The notes below the pieces were generated by a model, which did no database searches, was not told the origin of the DNA, and saw only the letters and a list, made by a program, of their open reading frames with translations. 64,000 nt of DNA from Gorsachius magnificus (Eukaryota; Chordata; Aves; Pelecaniformes; Ardeidae), in NCBI GenBank assembly GCA_034008185.1, contig CM067082.1, forward strand, positions 56,503,586-56,567,585, read 5' to 3'. Shown piece by piece: positions 22,973 to 36,499 of this stretch; positions within the stretch are counted from its first letter, which is position 1, and every line of letters starts with the position of its first letter. The translations under genes and the position numbers were made by a program.

Positions 22973-25900
22973 GATGGCATAGAAGTGTTTGTAGGATTAA
23001 GACCGACAGCTATCAATCAACAATATGCTTAAAGAAAAAGTTTTAAATATGAGCTTACTTGTCACAAAATGAATAGGATTGCTTAGGTGCTTAAAATTGA
23101 GCACGTGATTTAAGCATGTTATTAAAATGAACCCAAATAGACAGGGGCAGATTGACCTGCTCACTTAAAATGAGAAAAATGTAGGATTGAATTGTGTGTG
23201 GCAGAAAATTTGAGACAGATACTTGGCCTTCTCTGTACCTGTGCGGTATTCAGCTCATTTTAATGTTGTCTATAACCAGCAGTTACTACGACCAAAATAC
23301 TCTGCTCCTGGTTTTGCTATGCCATGAACTCGTGTTTCAGGTGCAGCAGAGCCCTGCCCGAGAGCCTCCAGCCCTGCACGACTGGAGGCGCTGCACAGGG
23401 AGGTGGCATTGGACCCTGAGGAGTTGCTCCCCAGGAACCATTAACTTCCAGTAACTCAGAAGGCGGAGCACCATGCTGGATGCCGTACTTAACATCCATA
23501 TCACACATTGGATTAGTAATTACAGCCTCTGAAGAGACACTGGGATGTGTCCAGCCTCAAGTTACTCTCTGTATTTGTACCCTTTAGAAGTTGAGCTGAA
23601 CACAGAGAGAGCTAGCCTGCTGTTGTGGCCCCTTGAAATTCTGATTTACACGGTATATAACAATCAGCCTGTAATATAAAGCCTTGGGAGGATAAATAGT
23701 CTTGGGAGTGAAATATAGTTACTGCCTTGCCACACGGGATGAAATCTGATGCTGGGCCTTGAAGACTTCATTATCTGCTCATCTCCGCGTTCTCCAGCCA
23801 GCGCAGTTTGGTGGGAATGCCTGTGGAACTCTCAGGCAGCCGGGCGTAAGGAGAGTGACCTTTGTTGGCCATGTACAGGAATTTAATCAGTATTGCACAC
23901 TACATAAACCAAAATGTAGCTTTGCCATTTCAAAGGATCAGCACAGATTCAGCCACGCTGGTGGATTGCAGCCTTGTATTTTGGAACGATTACAGTCTCC
24001 ATCCGAAAACAACCAGCTTTTGAGTAAATCCACAGAGATAGCACTGCTAAAAAAAACATCTGCCAATGCCTTGCAACTCTTTTGCTTCGTGATATTCAGC
24101 TTGTGTATACATTGGCGTCCTCTTGGTAGGATGTGAGCAAAATACAAGCCATCCCCCAAACTAGATATTCTTCACATCCTGGCACTTCTAGCCTGCCCGT
24201 ACCAATCTCTGTCGAGATCTAGCAAGAAGATAGCACATGCACATACCTGCTATCTCTTATAATGACGATAAATGAATGAACTGCTGTCAGCCTGCCTTCT
24301 GCCTTCCTCAGGCTGCCTAGCGTGGAGCTGCACCTCAGTCTGTCAGCCAAAAGGGTCGGTAAGTGAGCGCTGTTCCAATTGATTTGAATAAAAGCTTCTG
24401 ATATATTAAACTGTGCCATCTTTCTATCAGATGACAGAGCCTGCTGGTCAAATCCAGCGTCCCTCTCCTTCTGTTGGCACTCCTCCCTTCCCTCCTCCCT
24501 TCCCTCCTCCATCCCCGCTGCCAGCGTCCCTGCTTGCCAAATGACTCTGACCCACATTCTGAGCCTCTGACTACACTTGAAGAACCGGTCGGTGGTCATC
24601 CTGCGCCTGTTGTGACAGGCGGCTTTGCCAAACACGCGTTCTCCAGCGAGGGCTCTCATCCACGCTGCCGGCGTTGCTCTCCCGCCTGCCGTCCCACCGC
24701 ATCTGTCGGCAGCACAGCCTGGGGCAGGGGGACGTCTGCTGAAGATGGGCAGACTTTTATTGGCTTGGGTGGTGTTTGCCTTCTGTGTTTTTAAATAGGG
24801 CATTCTCTCCCCTCCCAAAAACCTCTGCTGAGGACGCTCCCTTTCAACACATGAACTTGTTACGTGAGGTTTCCATTTAGCTGAGACTCTTAGGAAGAAT
24901 TAGACCCCCTCCCGTAACTGGTACTGCTGGTACAACTGCAAATTCATTTGTTACGCTTCATCTGGACTACAGAGGTATAATTTAGTCCAACCGTGCACAC
25001 AGAGCTACTAAGGTCTTTTTGTAACCAAGCAGTCAGAACAGTATTGCAATGTAATTTTCCACAATCAGCTGTGTCAAAGGTACCGAGGTTATGGTGGTTA
25101 CCTTCCAGAGGCGGTCGGGCAAGAGTGGTGTCTTCCCATTACAACTGATAAATGGCTACATGATTTGGCACTAGATTATTCAAGCAGACAAATTAACTTC
25201 AAATATTAATAGATTCAGCAGCCAGTCAGACAAATTGCTTGTTCTACAAGTGCCAGGGTGGTCATGGGGGGATTTTCCTTCCGCTTTCAGGAAACCTAAC
25301 CTTCAGAGCAGCACTCAGCCAGGCCAGCAAGCCCATCAATCAGCTAACAAAGTTGGCAGCAGTTAAACAGATCCTCATTTCTCTCTGGAAAGGGATGGGG
25401 AGGGAGGGGGGAAGAAAAAAAGACATGGCCAACTTGGCCAATGTCTACCAGGATTGCCAGAAAGCTGTATTTATCTCCAATGAAATACACGTGCCGAGGC
25501 TCTGACCCAGTCATTAAGTCAGCCACCTGACCGAGGACCCTGCTAGGAGTCTGCCTGCCCCGAGACTGTTTTCCCATGGAGACAGAGATGGCCACAGGGT
25601 GAGTCGTACTTGAAGGGGTCCATCTGCCTCTACAGACTGATGTAGATGGTGTACAGGTGACAAGGGCCACCAGCACCTCTCCTCTTGCATATTTTACACT
25701 TAAATCCTCTCAGGAAGGAGGAACCTGCTGGTTAGATTTAAAGTAACTTGCTATACAATAACTTGAACAATTGGGCAAATTGAAGGCTTTATATATGTAT
25801 GTAATTATAGCAGGAGAGTTTAAATTTTAAATGCTCTTATCAGTTAATGGGAATGAAAAATCCCTGGATCACTTTAACTCTTTCCAGTTTTCAAACTTTT

Positions 25901-28900
25901 GCACATATACATATCTTTCAAACAGCAATGTTCTCTTAAAACTGATGGCAACTAAGTTAAATATGGACTTGGAAGCCAGTCTACTGGTGTAGCATATCAC
26001 TAGATCAAATACACTAAAAGGAAGAGAGACGTTACCACCCATGACACGATACTGGCTGTGTGAAGTAATTATTGTGTTCTTTGTACTCACTTAATTGTCT
26101 GGTTGTAGAGCTTCAAAAAACATTTCTAGTAAGGGAATATTTGAAGAGAGCCTTTAGGGGCGAAAAGAGAAGCCAAGCTGACTGTTGCAACACAACCAAG
26201 ATAAGATTACACATATAAATTCTGTGTTCAACAGGCGGAAAATGTGTTTATAATTTTATCATTGTACTCAAGGCTTCCTTACAATTTATATCTTCGTTGA
26301 GTATAAATACATTTTCTATACAACATATGGCACTGAGCTGAGCCAATCAGGAGGTACCATTAGTGCTCTGAGTGCTAAAGCAATTTCATAAATTATGCAA
26401 TATATTTTGTCAGTAAATGTATAGATGGGAAAGTCATTAACATCACAAATCACACCTTACTGCTGTATATGTTAGCATATTTTTTACTATAACTCACAGG
26501 TGTGAAGCTCTAAATACACTTCACATGGTGATGAGGGATGTGCATCCACCTTACTTGATTTGCCTTCCAGAAGGCGTTTAACGGTACCGACCCGCAGGGA
26601 TGGCTTGTTCCACCGCTTGACTTGGAATTAGTTGCATTGCCGCCCCAGGCCCAGCAACAAGCTGAAGCCAGCCACGGTCCACTACCCATGCAGCGAATTC
26701 ACGTTACCGACTGAGGGGGGCTCGGCGGTGCCGGCACAGCCAAGGCACGAATACGCTTACAGGCCTTGACCCTCCTGCATCCCTCCCTGCGCTGAATAAA
26801 TACAGTTTTGGGGCAAGAGGTGCGTTACTACTCCCGACTTGGTCTCCATGCTTTAATTTAGATGGGAACAGCAATAATGTAGTCCTAATTTAAACAAAGG
26901 ATTTTTATATCCCTAAGAACAGGGATATAGTGTAAAAAATGCTTTATCACTATCACATGGGCGACGTGCATATTTAACTTGATTGATTAAGAGATTGTCT
27001 TCCCTCAGAAGAGATCACGACAAGGTAAAACCTCTGTGAATTGTCCTGATGGCTTGAGATTGAAGAGCAGTTTTGGTGCCTTGAGTAAGTGCGTGTATCT
27101 CTCAGCCTCCACGGCTCCTTTGCTCTCCCCCCTGACAAGCCCAGGATCCCGCTGGGAGAAGTCTCTCCAGAAGGACACGCAGAGGCAAGGCAGTGCAAAC
27201 ACCAACTGGCAAACACCTCCAGTCTTGCTGAAGTTTGCGCCTGGCATATTAGGAACCGCAGCCTTTTTAGGATATTTTTGCAGACAGACCTGCCTGTGAG
27301 TTAGTTTATTGCAGGACAGACCTTGCATCGGCCAGCACTGCACCTCAGGCTCAGAGGCAGCATGCACAGGACACGGCGTGCAGCTCCGCAGGCATTGCCT
27401 CCGAGCCCTGGGGCTGGGGCCCTGGGGCAGTCCCCCTGCCAGAAGAGTAGTGCTATAAAACGGGCAGCAGAAGGGTCAAGAGAAGCTGCAGGCCCTCAGA
27501 AGGCTGTTGGTAATTAACGGGAGGGGGATCCCAGCAGCCAGGCCAGCAGGTGAAGCCCAACTTCTGCCTGCTGAGCCCGGGCTGCACTTCGGGCCCCAGG
27601 ACAGCAGACAGCGGAGAGGGACAGCCAAGCTGCACTGCACGCGGGGGGTGGGTGCTTTGTTTTCCCTTTGCAGAGTTCAAGCCATTCACTGCTGTTCTTC
27701 TTGGCTCCCTCCCAACTTATTTTCCCGGCAGCTATGCGGATGTTTTACAGAAAGAAGGGGTAGCATCCAAATTAAACTCTGTGCAAGGTACCACAAATCG
27801 CCCGCATCTTCTTGTTTACATTAAACCATGTGGTGCTACCATTTTGGGGTTAAGTTCTTTAAATGCAGTTCTTTTACCCTAAGCACATCCACATATATCT
27901 ATACTTGGTTTAATTTTTTTCTTATGGAAAAGGGCAACTGCCTACAGGTCATTTAACTCATTTGTATTATTTGCTGCCTACACAACTCTTCATAGATTTG
28001 TTCAAAAACCAAATTGTGGGGACTTCAGATATTTCTTTAAAAGGAAATTAGTTTTTCACTGTAGTGTTTCCACTCCACATCCCCAACCCCAAACTATTCT
28101 AGTTCATACACAAGTTTTTATTTCTCATTTGGAAGGAGAACCCACCACCACCACCGCTCTCCAAGCAATGAGATGGCTTCAGCATTTGGCGTGAAAGGAA
28201 AGGCAGTGGGGGAAAACCCACTGAAAATTTTCACAGGAAGAGACATTACGGGCACCCCATTTTGTCTGCAATTACCAGACCTGGGCCAAGCTCACATTTC
28301 TGATTTCTCTTCCAGGAAGCTTGTGCTAAGCAGCAGCACCACCTTGCTCTTGTATGTAAAACCCAGTCTCATCAATATTTTTCCAGCAGGTATTCACTGT
28401 ATTAAAGAGCAAGAGACGTCAGTCTTCAAAGCCCAGCTTTCATCAGTGAAATGCATTTACAGAGATAGCCTCTTCTCTGATTCCCTGTCTCATGGGTTAA
28501 GTGCCTTTGAGCCTTGAGTCAAGGAAGAGGGAGGTCAAAACTCCCCAACTTCAGAAGGGTACTTTCCCTCCCTGTATGGCAGGGTGTTTGTAGTTGATGC
28601 CAGCCTACTCAGCTGGAACAGCATCACTAATGTGAGCATCATGCTCCCGTTTGCAAGAACTTCTGAGTATCTGACAGCAGCAAAGCAGGTGGCTCTTCAG
28701 TGTCGCCCCCCCCTGCCCCAAGGTGCCTGCGCTGCAGAAGGTTTCGGTTCGCACCCTGGGGACCCAAACAGCAGGACCTCATCAGTCACCCAGCCCGAAA
28801 GCAGCTGCAGTGGGTACGTGGTGCAAAACGCAGCACTGCCACATGAGTGTCCTGGGGCTGGTTAATGACTTCACTCATGATGCGTCCTCCTGGAGAGCTT

Positions 28901-31900
28901 CTGGTGCTGGCACCCGCTGCCCACCGTCATCCGTGCCTCATCCCACGCCGCGGGGCACAGGGAAAAGATTCCGCTCTCGTACGCAGCCGTGCAGGAAACA
29001 CTTCTGCCTCTCTGAAGGATGGCTCTGAATGATAAACAGTATAAGCCAGGAATTTTGGCAAATTAAAAAGTTTAATTTATGGTGCTGCATAATTCTAGCT
29101 GCTTAGCAGGTGTGACATTACTTGCTTATTGCAAAGCCGAAAGAGGTAAATTAGATGAAAATGTGTTTTGCAGGAGGCTGTTAATCAGAAAGGACCGCTG
29201 TCTCCTTCAGAACCCAGGCGTTTTCACCCAGCGGACTGTGCCACCAGCAGAGACCTCCCAACCCCACGGGTTCACAGCTGCCCACAAGGGCTCTTCGCCT
29301 TGTTGGGTTTGGCAGCAGCTGACAGGTATTTAACAAGGCAGCTTTCCCTCAGAAGGGCTCAGCTCCTACCGCCTTTTCCCCCAGCACAAGAGCTGATCAC
29401 TGATTCTCAGCAGGAACTGGCACGGCTCCTTGTCTTATTCAGTATCCTACAAATAGCTGCTGAGCAAAGCAATTCTGGAGAAAGAGGCAGAATAACAGTC
29501 TGGAGCCATTCCTGCCCAGTGCCGTAGCAAAGTTCACCAGCCAGGAGATTTCTTTTGCATCCAGAAAGAATAACATTAATCTCTGCAACAGAAGAAAATG
29601 AGCCTCTGTGTGTGGCAAGGTTTTGCTGTGACTCACGACTGCTACTACACTTGCTCAAAAATCTAAAAACACCTGAAAAAATGAGCCACGGAAGCCCCAA
29701 GACCTTCAGGATAGGAATGGCTACAATGAGTGTAGAGGAATAAAAGGCACTTTCCAGGTCTACAAGTGGCTTTAGTCAACCACATTTGGGAATAAATATT
29801 AATATTATGGAGGAACGAGGGAATTAAGTGTTTATAAGAAGTTAGAAAAAAATGGTGTTGGCACTCAGCGTAAGGCATCAAGGGCTCAGGGGTCTGTCCT
29901 GGGCTACGCCACAAACCCACGCGGGTCCTTTAGCTTGGTTGCATCACCTCTCATTTCTCCAGGTGTAGGACACAAAGAATAAAAAGATCACACCTACCCA
30001 ATTATTTAGTTATTCCTTGGAATCTGGTAGTACAGATGTCATGTGGACAGCCATGAGACATCTTTAATTCAGCAGCAGTGAATACGGGAGAGGGCAAAGC
30101 AAAGCAACCTTTGATGCAGGGCAGGGCACTGCCACCCCGCCTGGCTTATCTGAGGATGTGGGTTACCTCTCTGCTTATTTTCAAGGAGCGATCTTTCCAA
30201 AAGGTGCAGCTTACCTGACAGGTGGGAAGGTGTTATTTATTATTGAAGAGACATAGAAATGGGAGCAAAAATCAGTATGGCAAAGCTGTATTTGAAGCCT
30301 AGTTTCATCAGCACTCTGGAGGCAGGACCTTCCTGTGACATGATATGAAACATTCCTGCTTGCTCCTTAAAAACACACTTTTTCTGCGCTATGTGAGCTG
30401 GATTGCCAATTTTCCTTCTCTTCAGTTCCCACCTCTACAGGGAACCAGAAGTCTCTGCTGGTTTCTCAGCCTTCCAAGCAGAGCACGGCTATCGGGCAAA
30501 GCAAGCTGTGAGAGAGAACCAAAACCCACAGCCCAGAGGGTCCCCAGTTGGTTGGTAAGATGGGTTGAACCATGGGTTGAAGCCAGCCCGTCAATAGGTG
30601 TCCTCTCATCCTCTGCACCAAGGTCCATGCCAGCCTCACCATGCCACTCCTTCCAGGCACACGTTTCAGTCCTGATGTGTTTTCTTGCCCTTCTCCCAGT
30701 GTATTAAGGTTTAGTTTGGGTTTTTACAGAATGTCCGGGGCTGGGGGCGTGGGGTGGGGTGGGGTGTCTTGTTGCTGACTGAATCTGAGGCTGAGGGGGA
30801 AATTCATCTTCCCACTAATTCCTGCTCATATTTCTAACTCAGTGGAATCTCCTAATTTACTGTCACCTCCACCTCTCATAACAGCTCCCTAATAGGGCAT
30901 GAAATACCAGTGAAATTAACACCGGATTTTGGAGAGCCCAGAGCAAATGCCTCCTTCTGGTTTGTCAGACATTTATTTTTTGAACTTTCTTTCCCTCCCC
31001 TTAAGTCCTTGATTCAATCCTCAGCGCTCACGACCACTTCTTTGCAGCTCAGATGGCTACTCATTTTTCACACCAGATTTTGTGACACACTACATCAAAT
31101 ACCTTACTGAAAGCTCAGAACTGCTTAATCGATTTCATTCCCATCATCCATTAATTTAGTAATTCTATCAAAAAATAGCCTAGCTTGGGTGGTACGATCT
31201 GTTCTTTGTAAACCTGCACAGATTTTTTTTTTTTTTCCAGGGTTTTTCTATCTCCCAGACATGTATGGAGCTCTTTTCCTGTTAGTATTTAATTAGCATT
31301 CGTTGCTGAAGGACAGACTGGTGTTGGACTCACCAGAAGGCACACTCTGGCAGTCATGGCAGGTAGGAAGAGGCTGCAGGATCCTTCCAGTCATTTTATT
31401 GCAGTACGATGGGAATCAGAAGACTAGACTTCAAGACAAGTGACGTCCTATAGCACATGGGAAATCTGGTGGTTTCAGTCCTATCATTCTAAGAATCCTG
31501 ATTACTGCTTTCCCTCACAACAGTTTTGTATCTAAGTCCCCCTGAATGTTTTCACCATCTCCTGAAATCCCAGAATCCATTTCACTTCACAATGCACTAC
31601 AGAGCCTTCACTTTTAATCCCATAGGGTAACACTCAGCATTCCCAAACAGCAAAGCCTTTTTGCATCTCAATCAAACTATCAGCAGAGAGCAGTTTTTAA
31701 GAGAAACATTAAGAGGAACTATTTCTTATTTCCTTCCACTGAGAACTGGAGTGTACCAGGACATGATAAACATGGTAAACTTGCAAACAAATTAGATATT
31801 CTTACACTGGTTGGTCAAGCAACTTCTTCAGCTTTATCTTCTAGGTGAGTAAAGCCTGATGGTGCAACTGAACAACGAACTGCTCACAGGCTGCCATTCC

Positions 31901-34900
31901 CAGTTCATCAGGCGGGAACCTTTTCTGATCCTGGGCCCTTTATTTCTCAGCCAGGGCATTAAGCAGCTGGGATGTCTCACATTTGAGCTTTAACTGGTGT
32001 TCACCTGCTGTGATTCCATGTACTCTCCCCCAGTGGTAACCACTGGGCAACTTAACCCGCAGTGGATGGTTGATGAGCATGGACAAAGGGTTCTTTTCTT
32101 CTGGGAGCCCACAGAGAAGCCACAGTAAGATTAATAATCTTCAAGCTCAGTTATTCAAGTGGCAGGTTTGAAACGCAATTGTTGAAGGGTGAGGGTTGTG
32201 GTTTACACTGGCATTAAAGAACAGGAGTTGACCACAACCTTTGCTTGTGTGGAAAAACATAAACCTGGGGCTTGGATCTTGCTCTGAAGTCTGCTGGGTA
32301 AGGGATTAGCAAATCAAGGAAGTCTGTGAGGTTTTCTTTAGTTTAGGCTAAAACAACTTGGTACCGGGTTGATCCACCACTGTGGACTTAGCAGCTCAAA
32401 TCAGTGTTGGCTGGGGGTCTGCCATGCTCCAGTCTCGGGAGTTTTACTGGCCTTATTTCCCTTCCCCATTATATTCTCCACTGAATGTTCTGATAGTCTA
32501 ATTGCCATATGGTTTGCATTAGCTACATTTTTGCTTTACATGAGCCATCTTAAGTCTCTATTAATGTAGATAATCAAGACGTGATTGCATGATGCCGTGG
32601 GGGACAGAAAAGGTTGAAAACAAATCGTCTGTAACACATACCTTATCCCCTCCTTTCCATTTGCTGTTTTCTGGTCCCAGTCCAGAAGTTTTTTCCTAGA
32701 TGTTGTTGGGAACCAGTCAGCTCCAAGAGCACCTCAGGCACAGCAGCTAGGGCCTGGCAGAGCTTGAGGAGCAGGAAAAGGGAGAGCTGAAAGAGGGAGG
32801 GAGGGTGAGAAGAAAATACATGTATTTCTGAAGCCTTATAATAACTGAAAGAAGCTGAGAAAAAGGGTAGAAATGTCACTTGAAAAGCTCTGTTAACATT
32901 TTTTTTTTCCAAAGGAAATTTTCCTCTACATCTTATTATGACAAGACCAGAGATGGCTCATATGTACTGCAGAGCCTGTGGTCTCAAATCACATTCACAC
33001 TGAACAACCATTTTGATTTCTATATGCTGTCTCCTTGTCATACAGAGACACTATCAACACCTGCAAGCAGCCCATGGACCTCAGCCCAGCAGGAATTCCA
33101 GAGATGTTAACAAATCTCATTTAACCCCCCCAGGCTCTGGTAGGAAGCTGTGATTTTCAGTCTAAATAACAAAATGGCCTATACACACTCTTTCTGAAAT
33201 CTGAGGACAGCGATACCACAGAACTGGCTGATGCCTGGCCTGATGTTTGGCTACGACTTTCTGTAAAAGATCCCCATTGGGAAAGAGCTTGAGAGCCCTC
33301 TTCTTGGGAACCAGCCGTCATAAACACCACACTCGCTTCTTCCTGCCAGCCAGCTTCTCAAAACCTGCTTTCTGAAGCTCCTGAATAGCACCGCTCTGCT
33401 GAACAGCACGGCCCGTTGCACACCGCGACGGGGGCTCTACCTCTCGTTTAGCTGGCTGCTCCCCCCGCACCTCCCCAGTTAGGGCAAAGCATGTCTGAAG
33501 GGCAACAGGCGCCTCCTCCTGAGACTTCCGCAGGTCCCCACAGGGACAAAGAACATTTCCAGGCTAGGCTGAAGTATTTTATTATTCCCTCTTGGCCCCT
33601 CTTTCCTAGGCCATGGCCTCCACCGGGCTTTGCGCCCAAAGACGGGTTTTTCTCAGGAAGGTAACAGCAGTGCCTGGATTTTCCCTTTTTATGTCAGGAT
33701 GGCTCAGGGCTTGAAATGATTAAAGGTGATTAGTCTGACCACTAAGGCATTTACCACAAGCTTGCCAACTGGATCCCATCTGATTTTCGTCACAAAAAAC
33801 AAAGCAAACCACCATTTCAATGACTTAGAATGAGGTGCTGATTTATATTTATTTCAGTAGAAAATTTAAGCCTTTATGAAGAGGATAAAGTTCCACTGAG
33901 ACTGAGTGACAGATCCTAACATAAGAAGCTTTAGCATTTTATTAATTTATAAGAGTGTATTTGTATTCACTGCAATGCGTGACAATTCCAAATAACCATC
34001 TTTTTTTTTAATGTGCTTTTACTGAAATAGAAGAAAGATGTTAACAGAAGCCTGTGTTCAGAAATCCTGTATTTGCAACATATTTTATGCAAATAGCCAT
34101 CCTTCAAGGTTACTGTCTGGGCTCCAAAGGTGGGGAGAGAGCTCTTGCAGTCTTGCTAGAGCAAGACACCAAAACTGCAACCAGCAGAAAAGGGGGGGTT
34201 AAGTCCTGATTTCACCTTGGTGTAGCAGATGCAATGCATCGACCTCAGTGCTGACAGCCTAACTCAGGTTTAACTAGGTCTGCTGCCTTAAAAAGGGCTT
34301 CCCTCGCAGCTGTACTAACATCGCCCTTCTCCAGGCTTGCACCGTTCCTCCCGCTCCAGCTCTGCTCTACGTTTCCTCCTGCTTTTCCGGCAGCTGTGCT
34401 GTGGTTTATGACTGAGTAAATATAAGGGACAAGTGTGAAAGGCTAAAATCTTTCATCCAGCTCTTCAGAGGTGAAGAGCTAATGTACTAACCAGCATCGC
34501 CACGGAGTAGAGGCATCTTGAGAAAAATGAGCAGAAAACAGGAGGAAACCAACATTTTGAAAAATGACCCATAACTTCAAAAGATCATTAATCTCCCTAC
34601 AGATAAATGTATGGAGGTTAGGGAACACTGGGGATGTGTAATGATTCAGTGGGAGAACTTTTCAAGGGCAAAAACAGGAGTAATTGCCTCCCTAACATTC
34701 ATATTTATTGTTATTGTTGGTGTCGTCATTATTATTATTTGTGTTTCAAAATTTCCTCTGCAGCACCTAAAGGGGATGATGACAGGCACTACAGAAAAGC
34801 TTAAAATAGATATTTTAACTATAAGGATGCGGAAAAAAATAAAAGCCAACTGCAGGAAAACAGCTACATCATCTGGGATTTTTTTTTTGTCTTAGATGCT

Positions 34901-36499
34901 GAGTTAGATCTCCAAACTAAATGCCTCCAGAAGTCGACCGGAGGATGACATTTCCGCTTTGTGGCAACTCTTCAGGTTGTGACATCTATTGTTGCTGCTG
35001 TGTTTTTTACTCTGTACAAGGATAAAAACAACCCGTTTCCATTGTCTGCACAAAACAGAGCTGTGCTGAAGCGCCGGTTTTCAGTATCCGACACCTGCGC
35101 CCGTGACTCCTGGTGATGGCGGGGCTGCCCTGGGACACAGGGCTCTTCTCTCTGGCTTTTCAAGCCTCCAGAAAAAGCCTCGCTGAAATGGATACCTTCC
35201 CGTAAAACATCTGACCGGTGAAGCAGCCTATTTCCCGTATGATAAATGAACAGCATGTACTAACCAGCTCTAATGGGCAGGATACGGGTGAATGGCTCGA
35301 AATTGGTATAAGAATAGGAACAAATGGAATGGACTGAGGGATAGGAAAAATGCCCATTTGCAGTGCATTTCTTGTCACAAGAATAGAGATGGATTTCTCT
35401 AAGCACAGTGATATCCCCTCTTGCTCCAGTGGTAGCATTTTGGAAGAGGGTGCTGCCACCGCAGTCTCTGATTCAATGGGAACAGAATGAAAATGACACC
35501 GAGCGTATTTAAAATTCACATCCCAAATATTTTTTTCTTTGAATATTTACACTTCCTGATTGGCATTAGCATGCAGTCTGGTACCAGATGAAAGCACCGA
35601 CTAAGTTCATCAAAGATAACAAGTAATTCTGAGTAATGACTAAATGGCATTCCCAGGTACCTACTTTTAAAAAAGGAAATGAATAGTTCTGGTTGTAATT
35701 ACCAACTCGGGTTCCATGCACAACGCTAGCATTTATGAATATCGAACTAGGCTCAATTTGACTGTTAGCTATGTGTCAGTTTACTTTCCTAATGCAAAAA
35801 AAAAAATTTAGTCATTATCACTAGAACTGTTTGTTAGAGTTGAAAGGAGATAAATCATTAATAGAGATGTCATTTATTCATTATAGTTAAAATATATATA
35901 TCCACTTGTCACTTTGATGAATTTAGCTTCTTGTCTCATCTCAGCTTATTGACATCACAGATGAAAAGAGCCTCCTTACTGCATTCCTGCTGGAGCCTTT
36001 ACAATGGTTTATTGATGAACTAGTATTTTGAAAATCAAGACTGCTGAGGCTTAAGATTGTAGTGACAATTACATGGTGTTTTGTTGCAAAGCTAACAATT
36101 TGCATGGGACTGATGATAGCTTGACATTAAGCAAATAAAGTATTATTATTGTAATTTAGTACAGAATTTTGTAGAAAACACTGCCTTGGACCAATGCATG
36201 GGCGTCTAATGGTATCTCTTTCGTGCAAAAATTTAACCACTTAAATACCATTCAACTTGGCATCTGTAACGGCACGATGCAAATACCGAACTGCCAAGTC
36301 CTGTATGCACTAAGCATGTGAGTAACTTCTTCCAGGGGATTAGTTCTGCTGCAGATTATTTATCTATATGAAGGAACTCGTACACTCCTGTGCCTAGAGG
36401 ACTGATCCTGCAAGACCTGCTATGAGTGTCTGCAGCAGCATACAAGCCTTAAAGATATTCTTGTTAGATTAAGAGATTTTTCATATTTTTTTAACCTAT
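22973..36499. other. 13.5-kb intergenic stretch without a recognised gene
   Basis: I see no spliced gene, named transposon or RNA gene. The longest frame is 199 codons on the minus strand at 24219-24818, over a GC-rich part with a CCTTCCCTCCTC-type tandem repeat near 24480-24511. AT-rich, low-CpG blocks at about 26170-26500 and 35520-36180 have the look of conserved non-coding sequence, but this cannot be tested here. A T16-type run lies near 31209. Confidence 0.65.

Noticed and set aside
24219..24818. 199-codon minus-strand frame
   Set aside because: Composition follows local GC and a purine repeat (GREEGREE-like residues). No domain, no splice partner, no homologue recognised.
29930..30020. 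Possible further MIR-like SINE
   Set aside because: Only scattered short matches (CATTTCTCCAGGTGTAGG and ACACCTACCCA); too weak to call.
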